Assembly (NCBI GenBank): GCA_903960725.1 | Contig: CAJCBY010000020.1 | Coordinates: forward strand, 1 to 13,926 | DNA: 13,926 bases | Direction of reading: 5' to 3' | Source: an uncultured Cytophagaceae bacterium | Lineage (GTDB): Bacteria > Bacteroidota > Bacteroidia > Cytophagales > Spirosomataceae | Shown: positions 1 to 7,009 of the stretch, one piece after another | Layout: every line of letters starts with the position of its first letter | Position numbering within the stretch: the first letter of the stretch is position 1 | Position numbers and translations under genes: made by a program | The notes under the pieces: model-generated | What the model was told of the DNA's origin: nothing | Database searches by the model: none | What the model saw: the letters and a program-made list of their open reading frames with translations, nothing else

Positions 1-1
1 A

Positions 2-925
2 GGCTTCGCCTTCGGCTCAGGCCTCGCCGCGGTAAACGCTGTCTTTCAATGCCTGCAATCTGGAGATCATATCTTAATGCCGGAAGTAGGGTATTATGCG
101 TCGTATAAACTGGCGGAAGAAATTTTGGGACCGTGGGGTCTAGAAGTGACTCAGATAGACATGACAGATTTGGCACAGGTCGAAAAAGCGGTTCAAAAAA
201 ACACGAAACTTATTTGGGCGGAGACACCTGCGAACCCGATGCTTTGCATCACAGATATACGAGGTCTCGCTAAAATCGCTCAAAAAAATAAATTAAAGCT
301 AGGGGTGGACAATACGATGGGCACACCTGTGCTCCAAAACCCCATCGCCCATGGAGCCGACATTGTCATGCACGCGACGACGAAGTATATAGGTGGACAC
401 TCCGATATTATGGGCGGGGCGGTACTTGTAAAAGAGGATGATGAGTGGGCGAAGCGGATTGAACGGGTTCAGATATTGATGGGGGCGACGCCGAATCCGT
501 TGGACTGTTACCTGTTAGCGAGGGGATTAAAGACTTTGCCGCTGAGAATGCGGGAGCATAGCGCGAATGCTTTGGAACTAGCGAAGCGTTTGGAAAAACA
601 CCCTAAAGTAGAAAAAGTACACTATCCAGGTTTGGAATCGCATCCACAACATGCTTTAGCAAAAGCCCAAATGCCTCAGGGCTTTAGTGGAATGATTGCT
701 TTGCAAGTAAAAACGGGGGAAACTGAAACGAGGGAGATGGCAGGCAAACTGCAGATCTTTCAACAAGCGACGAGCTTAGGTGGAGTGGAATCGCTAGTGG
801 AACACCGGAAGTCCATTGAAGGACCACAGAGCACTACGCCGGGAAACCTGTTGCGTTTCTCGATCGGCTTAGAACATGTAGATGATTTGTGGGCGGATTT
901 AGAGCAAGCCCTGCAGACGATTTAG
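2..925 (+). CDS. Trans-sulfuration PLP enzyme, cystathionine gamma-synthase/lyase family (5' end missing)
   Basis: This is the C-terminal part of a Cys/Met-metabolism PLP-dependent enzyme (COG0626 type), a cytoplasmic enzyme of cysteine, homocysteine or methionine interconversion. The frame is open from base 2, and codons before the first ATG at 77 already read as family sequence (GFAFGSGLAAVNAV, then GDHILMPEVGYY), so the true start is upstream and ATG 77 is internal. Visible motifs are ETPANP, VDNTMGTP and the cofactor-lysine motif TTKYIGGHSD, with the PLP lysine codon at 383-385. The C-terminal part has SLGGVESLVEH and LLRFSIGLE, where the Arg normally binds the substrate carboxylate. The length is consistent with about three quarters of a 380-400 residue enzyme. 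Sequence alone does not separate gamma-synthase, gamma-lyase, beta-lyase or methionine gamma-lyase. Its TAG stop overlaps the TAA stop of the opposing PEGA gene. It has no evident link to the polysaccharide genes. Confidence 0.93.
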   Translation, partial: GFAFGSGLAAVNAVFQCLQSGDHILMPEVGYYASYKLAEEILGPWGLEVTQIDMTDLAQVEKAVQKNTKLIWAETPANPMLCITDIRGLAKIAQKNKLKLGVDNTMGTPVLQNPIAHGADIVMHATTKYIGGHSDIMGGAVLVKEDDEWAKRIERVQILMGATPNPLDCYLLARGLKTLPLRMREHSANALELAKRLEKHPKVEKVHYPGLESHPQHALAKAQMPQGFSGMIALQVKTGETETREMAGKLQIFQQATSLGGVESLVEHRKSIEGPQSTTPGNLLRFSIGLEHVDDLWADLEQALQTI

Positions 926-1188
926 AGATCTTTCTCTAGTTTAACTTCGATTTCTTTTCCAACACCCTTAAATTCAATCCGTTGTCTTTTGTAACCAGAC
1001 TTAGATAAGGAGATGAAATTGTATTGCTTTTCGTCTATCTTAATTTCGACAGGAGTTTTTCCCACGAAGTAACCGTTTAATATAACCTCTGCGCCTGCTG
1101 GGTCAGATTTGACTAAAACCGTCTTTGTTGCAGGCGACACAAATGCACTTAATGCGCTGATTAACAATAAAATAGCAATATTTTTCAT
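922..1188 (-). CDS. Small exported PEGA-domain protein
   Basis: This 88-residue protein has a likely signal peptide (residues 1 to about 19: Lys2, then a hydrophobic IAILLLISALSAF stretch) followed by a single PEGA-like domain. The domain shows in VKSDPAGAEVILNG, FVGKTPVEI and LSKSGYKRQ, which match the usual pattern of P.GA.V.ing...G.TP and a later k.GY. PEGA domains are small beta-rich modules found in surface and cell-wall-associated proteins; their ligand is mostly unknown. There is no lipobox cysteine, so the protein is probably free in the periplasm or surface associated. It lies 60 bases downstream of a Wzi-like gene on the same strand and may be co-transcribed with it. The ATG at 1188 gives a good signal peptide. 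Its stop codon overlaps the stop of the convergent PLP-enzyme gene by design of the sequence TTAG. The specific role is unknown. Confidence 0.82.
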   Translation of the reverse strand: MKNIAILLLISALSAFVSPATKTVLVKSDPAGAEVILNGYFVGKTPVEIKIDEKQYNFISLSKSGYKRQRIEFKGVGKEIEVKLEKDL

Positions 1189-1248
1189 GTAGTCAATGAA
1201 TTTAGAATTCGAATCTACCGAAAAATAAGCGAATTGATGTCCTGAGAG

Positions 1249-2778
1249 CTAAAAATATCTAGTTGCAGATAATCTTGCTTGAAGGTTAGAGCGGTGGTTA
1301 TTGAGCTCCCACTGGTAATTGCGAATCCAAGCAAATGACAAAGATGCATTCAGTCCGAAATCTTTGAAGCGTGCTTGGTAATATCCTCCAAAGACTAAAT
1401 CAACCCACTTTTGTTCATAATTAGTCAATCCGTCATAGACAAAATCTACGTTGTGTGCATAACGCTCAATATTAAAACCTAAGGCCCGTTTAGGCTTAAA
1501 AAATGCCACGTCTATCACTTGAGAATTACCGCCAGGGCCAATTCCCGCGCCTAATACCTGTCCTTGATGTGTATAACCTGAACGAACAATCCAATGTCGG
1601 TACCAGGACCCTTCATTTCGTAAAATTCGATCAGTTGACATATCTAGCGAGGTGTTTTCCAATGCCACTCGAATATATTCTCCATTAGGGCGTTTAAACA
1701 ATTTGCGAATTCCTAGGGTAGAGGCATACGAATGATCAGGTGAAACAAAAAAGTCCCATACATTCATAAAATAATCATTCCAGCCACTTTCAGCATAAAT
1801 TTCTAATTGTGCGGATGGAAATACCCAGCGGGCAGATAAAGAGGCTAATTGATCTCTATTCTTTCCATCCTCGTTTACAGTGGATTTTTTCTGTAATGGA
1901 ATGAATAATGGGAAATAATCTGAGAAACCAGTTCCTAAATCTTTCGAATACAACTGAAAGACACGCGAGAAACCTAGAAATAAACCAGGTACCCATTTAG
2001 GTTGATAATTTACTGTTAAGCCAGTTGTGTAACGCCAGCCTTGAGGTTTTGGCCAAAAATAATTACCCCCTCCCACACTTACCTCCTCTGTAGTGGGCTC
2101 TAACCCTGAGCTGGTTAACTTTCCAGCAATCCATTGAAATTCTACATTACCGGCAAAGGTCTTTAGTGGCTTAACACTATTAAATGTAGCATGTAAGAAG
2201 CCAGGAGCATTATTAGTCATCAACAAACTATTTCGAAAGCCGGGGCCCCACCAAAGATTCTCGGTTGAAATTCCGAAAGAAACAGATTTAGAAGAAAGGC
2301 GAAGCGAACTTTGGCCAGGGTATAATTTCGTGATGGGGTCTTTGCCAAAACGCTCTGGGATATCCGCTGTGGTCAAGTAATAGACCATTGCACGTCTTGC
2401 TTTGTCGGTTTGCGATAAACTAAAGGTGGAAAAATCGGTATTAGCTGCCCAAAGAACTTCAGGTTTTAATTGCAAGGACAAAGCTTTGTATTTCAAGAAT
2501 ACCCCACCCGTAAAAAGTGTCTGCAATCCTCTCGCCGGCACCATTCCTCCATCATTATAACCCAATGGAGCAAAGGAATTGAAATTTGTTAGTAGAGTTA
2601 GTGGCAAAATACGGTGCTTTGCCGTATCAGAAACAGGCCGAATAGTAAATGAATGTTGAGCCCCTGAAATTAATTGCTCATTTCGCAAACGTTCCTCTGC
2701 TAAATCAGTCATACCTACAGGGATGGTTTGGGCGAAAATGGGAAACGAAATGAGGCAGAAAAAGATCTGTTTCAGCAT
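1249..2778 (-). CDS. Wzi-like capsule assembly outer-membrane protein (copy A)
   Basis: This 509-residue protein belongs to the Wzi capsule-assembly family. In E. coli K30, Wzi is an outer-membrane beta-barrel lectin that helps anchor capsule at the surface. A signal peptide is visible (MLKQIFFCLISFPIFAQ, cleavage likely after FAQ). The family core follows: STENLWWGPG near residues 171-180, NNAPGFLH soon after, then YTHQGQVLGAGIGPG in the C-terminal third. The chain ends in SATRYF, a terminal Phe that fits the outer-membrane barrel signal. The frame extends upstream to a TTG at 2784, but ATG 2778 starts the signal peptide cleanly and is preferred. It resembles copy B in the segment NDGxM..xGxQTL..GG and copy C in a segment with YYL and PER before GQS. 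It is transcribed away from the GT4 gene at 2839 and towards the PEGA gene. Confidence 0.9.
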   Translation of the reverse strand: MLKQIFFCLISFPIFAQTIPVGMTDLAEERLRNEQLISGAQHSFTIRPVSDTAKHRILPLTLLTNFNSFAPLGYNDGGMVPARGLQTLFTGGVFLKYKALSLQLKPEVLWAANTDFSTFSLSQTDKARRAMVYYLTTADIPERFGKDPITKLYPGQSSLRLSSKSVSFGISTENLWWGPGFRNSLLMTNNAPGFLHATFNSVKPLKTFAGNVEFQWIAGKLTSSGLEPTTEEVSVGGGNYFWPKPQGWRYTTGLTVNYQPKWVPGLFLGFSRVFQLYSKDLGTGFSDYFPLFIPLQKKSTVNEDGKNRDQLASLSARWVFPSAQLEIYAESGWNDYFMNVWDFFVSPDHSYASTLGIRKLFKRPNGEYIRVALENTSLDMSTDRILRNEGSWYRHWIVRSGYTHQGQVLGAGIGPGGNSQVIDVAFFKPKRALGFNIERYAHNVDFVYDGLTNYEQKWVDLVFGGYYQARFKDFGLNASLSFAWIRNYQWELNNHRSNLQARLSATRYF

Positions 2779-2838
2779 ATGCAAATGTAAAAAGGAATGG
2801 CTTGAATTATGTATTTTTGAGAGATAAATATTACAAAA
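2779..2838. promoter_or_regulatory. Divergent intergenic region with a candidate Bacteroidota -7 element
   Basis: These 60 bases separate two divergently read genes, so they should hold promoters for both. On the + strand TATTTTTG at 2812-2819 matches the Bacteroidota -7 consensus TAnnTTTG and would put transcription start about 13 bases before the TTG start codon at 2839. No TTG/TTTG -33 box lies at the usual distance upstream, so the assignment is weak. On the - strand TACATTTG (2789-2782) also matches, but it sits almost on the start codon and also lacks a -33 box. No operator-like palindrome or hairpin was seen. Confidence 0.35.
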
Positions 2839-3951
2839 TTGAAATCCATTCTTTTTTTACATAGCTCATCTGACCTGTATGGTGCAAGCCGAATTTTTCT
2901 TCAAATCGTTCAAAACACGGTTCAGCAGGGTGATCGTGCCGTCGTTATTTTATCCGAAGAAGGTCCTTTAGCAGACGAGATTAGAGCAACAGGAGCAGAA
3001 CTTCGCATCTTTAAATTGGGGATTCTACGCAGGCGCTATATGAATCCTTTGGGGGTGATAAATCGACTCTATTTCCTGTATAAGGCATTCCAAAAGCTTC
3101 AGGCCCTCATTGAATCCGAAAAGATTGATCTCGTTTATTCTAATGGAACCGCAGTCATGATCGGCGCCTTAACCTGTGCTAAAACGAAAACGCCTCATAT
3201 TTGGCACATTCATGAAGTAGTTACTCCACCTTGGCCAGTAAATAGATTGCAGATATATTTAATGGATCAGGTTTCAAACGTTCAAATTGCTGTATCACGA
3301 GCAGCAGAAAATCACTGGAAGTCATTGGTCAATAAGCCAGAAAGAATCATCCAACTATTCAATGGTGTAGAGACTGCTCATTACTCAAAAGTTTCATCTC
3401 CCCAAGGAGAAATAAGTATAGGAATGATTGGGCGTGTAAATCATTGGAAAGGTCAACCTTATTTTTTAGCCATTGCAAAAGAATTAGGACCTTCCTATTC
3501 CTATGTTATGGCCGGAGATCCTTATCCAGGATACGAATATTTGATAAAGGAAAATGAGGAATTGCGCAAAAAATTAAATGTACATGTGATTAACCTCGGC
3601 TATGTTGCTGAGAATAGAGATTTTTTCAAAAATATTCACATTCTTATTTTACCTTCTATACAAACAGACCCATTGCCTACCGTGATTTTGGAAGCCATGG
3701 CGGCAGGGAAACCTGTAATTGCCACTAGACAGGGGGGTGCTTTAGATATGGTTGAGGAAGGGGAGACCGGCTTTTTCATTCCGATTGAAGAGCCGAAAAT
3801 AGCAGCGAAAAAAATCCGGAACCTCTTAGAAAATCAGGATGAAATCAATCGAATGAGTCTAAATGCTAGAAAAAGAGCTCGAGAACACTTTTCTCTTGAG
3901 CGCTTTAATGCAGAAATCACTCGAATTATTTCTCTAACTTTACAGGGATGA
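2839..3951 (+). CDS. Glycosyltransferase family 4 (GT-B fold)
   Basis: This 370-residue cytoplasmic glycosyltransferase probably adds one sugar to the lipid-linked repeat unit. The N-terminal acceptor domain begins ILFLHSSSDLYGASRIF, a common opening in GT4 enzymes, with an IWHIHEVV motif near 121-128. The C-terminal donor domain shows GMIGRVNHWKGQ (195-206), YVMAGDP, INLGYV, then DPLPTVILEAMAAGKPVIAT (277-296) and a GETGF loop near 308. The usual E-x7-E motif is D277-x7-E285 here. The start is TTG at 2839: the same frame has a TGA at 2818-2820 and no ATG or GTG between, and the conserved N-terminus begins right after it. Its TGA overlaps the next gene's ATG (ATGA at 3948-3951), so the two are probably translationally coupled. 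Sugar donor and linkage cannot be told from sequence. Confidence 0.9.
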   Translation: MKSILFLHSSSDLYGASRIFLQIVQNTVQQGDRAVVILSEEGPLADEIRATGAELRIFKLGILRRRYMNPLGVINRLYFLYKAFQKLQALIESEKIDLVYSNGTAVMIGALTCAKTKTPHIWHIHEVVTPPWPVNRLQIYLMDQVSNVQIAVSRAAENHWKSLVNKPERIIQLFNGVETAHYSKVSSPQGEISIGMIGRVNHWKGQPYFLAIAKELGPSYSYVMAGDPYPGYEYLIKENEELRKKLNVHVINLGYVAENRDFFKNIHILILPSIQTDPLPTVILEAMAAGKPVIATRQGGALDMVEEGETGFFIPIEEPKIAAKKIRNLLENQDEINRMSLNARKRAREHFSLERFNAEITRIISLTLQG

Positions 3952-5444
3952 TGAGGTATTTACTCCTGTTTTTAAGTCTACTCAGCTTTCATAGCTTCGC
4001 ACAATCGAGCATCGTGGCGGGATCGAATGATGAAACTACCCTGCGGGACTTGCAGTTAACAGGTAGATATGATGAAAATGCGTCCTTCACTTCAAGGCCA
4101 CTATGGGTTCATCAAGATAGCCTGTATCGAACTGAATTGAACCAATTAGCTGGCAAAAATCAACAAAAAAAGTACTTTAATGCCTACCCCTTAGAATGGG
4201 AACAACGTTATAATACCCATTCCTATTGGGGTAGAAACGATGGGCCTATGATGTCTGTTAAAGGCTATCAAACTCTGCTTAGGGGAGGAATCAGTGCTAA
4301 CACAAAATTTTTAGACTTGCAACTCATCCCTGAGCTGTATTGGACTCCAGAGGCTAGTGTTAAAACAGTAAGCCTCGGCCAATCTGCCCTACGTTTTCAT
4401 GTCAATAAGTTCCCCGTAGGAGTTTCCCTATCTAAGGAGAATCTTTGGTGGGGACCTGGTGTGTTCAACTCCTTGATGATGAGCAATAATGCACCTGGAT
4501 TCGAGCATATTTCATTACATACACGTCGCCCTTTGAAAACCTGGATTGGTCATTTTGAATTTCAATTAATCGGCGGAAATCTTGAAAGTCAATCAACTCA
4601 ACCCTTTGAAAATCAACAATTACGCATATTCTCCAGCGTTTATGGCCGAGATCCGAAGGCTCGCTATTTTAACGCTATCAACTTAACCTATAGCCCGCGC
4701 TTCTTAAAAGGATTAAGCTTAGGGCTGAATCGCATGTTTCAACGCTATGGTGGAGATGGAATGAAAGGAGGCAGTTTCATGCAAGATTATTTACCGGTAT
4801 TAAGTTCCATTTTTAAAAATTCGGCTGGAGGATTAGAGGAAGACGCCAGAGAACGAGATCAACTCGTAAATTTATTTATGCGCTATGCCTTTCCTAAAGC
4901 GAATACGGAAATATATGGCGAATTTGGGTGGAATGACCATAAATACAACATCCGAGATTTGATTTTAAACCCGGATCATGCAGCGGCCTATTTAGTGGGA
5001 ATACGCAAAATTGTACCCTTATCAAATCACCGACGTGTAGGAATCGAATTGGAATTAACGCAATTAGAGCCTACGAATTCTGATGTCGCGAGACCAGCTG
5101 GTAACTGGTATGTGCATGGACAAATTTGGGAAGGCTATACCCATCAAAACCAAATCATCGGTGGAGGGGTCACCCCAGGTGACAATACCGCTAACTTGCG
5201 AATTTCGTATAGTAATGGTCTAAGAAAACAATCCATCAGCCTAGAACGCTACCAGCATGACCCCCGATTTCATAGTGTTGCTTGGACCGATGTCGCGATT
5301 GCTTTTAAACACCAGCAACCTTGGAAAGAGCATTTTCTATTTGTAGCGGGCTTGGATATGGTGAAGCGGAAAGGCTTGTTTTGGGATCAAGGAAATGATG
5401 CCCTGAATTTTCAATTATCCTTTAAATCCTATTATTACTGGTAA
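3948..5444 (+). CDS. Wzi-like capsule assembly outer-membrane protein (copy B)
   Basis: This 498-residue protein is a second member of the Wzi family. A signal peptide is clear (MMRYLLLFLSLLSFHSFAQ, cleavage after FAQ). Core motifs are SKENLWWGPG (162-171), NNAPGFEH, FQLIGGNL and, near the C-terminus, YTHQNQIIGGGVTPGDN. The chain ends in SYYYW, an aromatic terminus typical of outer-membrane barrels. It is nearest to copy A in the segment around NDGPMMSVKGYQTL (97-110), but it lacks about 30 residues that copies A and C carry just before the GQS motif. The start overlaps the upstream glycosyltransferase stop by four bases, and its own TAA shares one base with the next ATG (TAATG at 5442-5446), so expression is tied to both neighbours. 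The likely role is holding or organising surface polysaccharide; a specific ligand is unknown. Confidence 0.9.
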   Translation: MMRYLLLFLSLLSFHSFAQSSIVAGSNDETTLRDLQLTGRYDENASFTSRPLWVHQDSLYRTELNQLAGKNQQKKYFNAYPLEWEQRYNTHSYWGRNDGPMMSVKGYQTLLRGGISANTKFLDLQLIPELYWTPEASVKTVSLGQSALRFHVNKFPVGVSLSKENLWWGPGVFNSLMMSNNAPGFEHISLHTRRPLKTWIGHFEFQLIGGNLESQSTQPFENQQLRIFSSVYGRDPKARYFNAINLTYSPRFLKGLSLGLNRMFQRYGGDGMKGGSFMQDYLPVLSSIFKNSAGGLEEDARERDQLVNLFMRYAFPKANTEIYGEFGWNDHKYNIRDLILNPDHAAAYLVGIRKIVPLSNHRRVGIELELTQLEPTNSDVARPAGNWYVHGQIWEGYTHQNQIIGGGVTPGDNTANLRISYSNGLRKQSISLERYQHDPRFHSVAWTDVAIAFKHQQPWKEHFLFVAGLDMVKRKGLFWDQGNDALNFQLSFKSYYYW

Positions 5445-7009
5445 TGAAACATCTGCGTCTATTTCTAGCTATTGCTCTACTGGCTGCTTTTCAGACGCAG
5501 GCACAGCGTTATTATAGTTACCAGGGACCTGATGTCTTAAAGAATACGTTTCTTTTTACTGATCGCTCCTTTTTAATTAATGCGAATCAACTAGAACAAA
5601 AAGAGGTGGATTCCCTTTTAGGAGTTAGCCCTAAGAAATCAGCAGATTTAGAAATTAGAGCTGTCCCCTTTGCGGTTTTAAATCAGTATAATTCTCGCTT
5701 ACCCAATCGTTTAAATCAAGGCTCTGCAAATCCAAATGTGGGATGGCAGCAGCTTTATAGTTTTGGAGTTGATGTAAAATGGAAAAATACGATAACGGTT
5801 CATTTTGCTCCTGAGCATCAATTCGCAGAGAATTTGCCTTTCCCACAATACCCAAGAATAAGCACCGATTGGGAACAATACTACTATTATTTAAATCACA
5901 TAGATAACCCTGAACGACAAGGTGAACAACAAATTAATAGCTGGAATCCGGGGCAATCTTTTGTACAGTATCGCTATAAAAATTGGTTAGCAAAAGTGTC
6001 GACGGAAAATAAATGGTGGGGTCCAGCCAGCTTTAATCCATTAATTTTAGGGAATAATGCGCCAGGATTCCTTCATGCTAGTATCAGCACAGGTGCTCCT
6101 TTTCGCACCCCTATCGGAAATGTGGAGGGGGAGTTAATCGGTGGATTATTGAACAATTCTGGCTATGGCCCTCCAGAACAAAATCGCATTTCGACCTGGT
6201 CGAATACCTGGTTATACAATCCTAAGAAAGAGAAGGACCGCTACCTAGTCGGATTAGTCTATTCTTTACAACCTAAATGGGTGCCTGGTATGTATGTAGG
6301 CTTTGCAAAGATCCGGATGACCTACCAAAACGAATTTTTTAGTGAGGCCTCCGCTGCCATGGGTTCTTGGTTTATGCGTTACCAAATGCCTAAAGAACAT
6401 GCAGAGCTCTATTTCGAATATGGACGATCAGATACCGATATAAATATTGCTAATATCTTCCAAAATGACCCTTATGGTCGCGGATATACTGCAGGCTTAA
6501 AGAAAGGCTATTCATTGGGTAAAACAGATCAGCTTATATTACTCGGCGCTGAAATTACTAACCTCAGTTTGCCAGAGAAGGAACAGGTAAATAATCAACC
6601 TAAGTCGTGGTATTTACATGAGTATATTCGTCAAGGATTTACTCACAAAGGTCGCGTCTTAGGAGCAGGAATTGGACCGGGTAGCAATGCCCAAACGGTC
6701 TATGTACAATGGATGAAAAAAATGAGTTTTGTGGGACTTCGCTTTAATCGCGTCATTCACAATTTAGATTTCTATCACTCTACGAAGTATTATCAAAGTG
6801 ATCACTTTAATCAATATTGGGCAACTTTAAATGCCGCTCTTTATTACAGCCTACATTATAATCAAATTACTTTTTCTGGAGAAGTGTCCTGGCAAAGAGA
6901 TTATAATTACAACTGGGAATGGATTCGATATACCGGGAACGGATTTGAAAACATTGGCGCTGACGAGCTAAATTATGGCGGTCGCTTACTTATTCAGTAC
7001 CGTTTTTAG
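5444..7009 (+). CDS. Wzi-like capsule assembly outer-membrane protein (copy C)
   Basis: This 521-residue protein is the third and most divergent Wzi-family member. The signal peptide is MKHLRLFLAIALLAAFQTQAQ, with cleavage after AQA or the next Gln. Core motifs are STENKWWGPA (186-195), NNAPGFLH (204-211), EGELIGGLLNNSG and, later, FTHKGRVLGAGIGPGSN. It ends in QYRF, again an aromatic barrel-type terminus. It lacks the NDGxM motif shared by copies A and B, and has an aromatic-rich segment (DWEQYYYYLNH, about 142-152) before GQS. Its ATG shares one base with the stop of copy B, so it is the last gene of a three-gene + strand operon. The last 20 coding bases overlap the 3' end of the opposing Wzz-like gene, leaving no room for an ordinary terminator between the stop codons. 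Confidence 0.88.
   Translation: MKHLRLFLAIALLAAFQTQAQRYYSYQGPDVLKNTFLFTDRSFLINANQLEQKEVDSLLGVSPKKSADLEIRAVPFAVLNQYNSRLPNRLNQGSANPNVGWQQLYSFGVDVKWKNTITVHFAPEHQFAENLPFPQYPRISTDWEQYYYYLNHIDNPERQGEQQINSWNPGQSFVQYRYKNWLAKVSTENKWWGPASFNPLILGNNAPGFLHASISTGAPFRTPIGNVEGELIGGLLNNSGYGPPEQNRISTWSNTWLYNPKKEKDRYLVGLVYSLQPKWVPGMYVGFAKIRMTYQNEFFSEASAAMGSWFMRYQMPKEHAELYFEYGRSDTDINIANIFQNDPYGRGYTAGLKKGYSLGKTDQLILLGAEITNLSLPEKEQVNNQPKSWYLHEYIRQGFTHKGRVLGAGIGPGSNAQTVYVQWMKKMSFVGLRFNRVIHNLDFYHSTKYYQSDHFNQYWATLNAALYYSLHYNQITFSGEVSWQRDYNYNWEWIRYTGNGFENIGADELNYGGRLLIQYRF

Noticed and set aside
2..925. Higher G+C and frequent GCG codons in the PLP enzyme gene as a sign of gene transfer
   Set aside because: A few lines counted by hand gave about 45-52 percent against about 35-48 percent in the polysaccharide genes. 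The ranges overlap, and polysaccharide loci are often the more AT-rich part of a genome.
1203..1217. Imperfect palindrome TAGAATTCGAATCTA between Wzi copy A and the PEGA gene
   Set aside because: The arms are short and AT-rich, there is no T-run typical of a terminator, and such a match is expected by chance.
1503..1688. 61-codon open frame on the + strand inside Wzi copy A
   Set aside because: It lies wholly antisense to a well-supported gene and its product has no recognisable motif or signal.
2781..2789. TACATTTGC on the - strand as a promoter -7 element for Wzi copy A
   Set aside because: It matches TAnnTTTG, but transcription would start at the start codon itself and no -33 box is present at the right distance.
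2852..2858. Run of seven T in the first codons of the GT4 gene as a possible phase-variation tract
   Set aside because: Seven bases is short for slipped-strand switching, similar runs occur elsewhere (for example seven A near 195-201), and the frame is intact.
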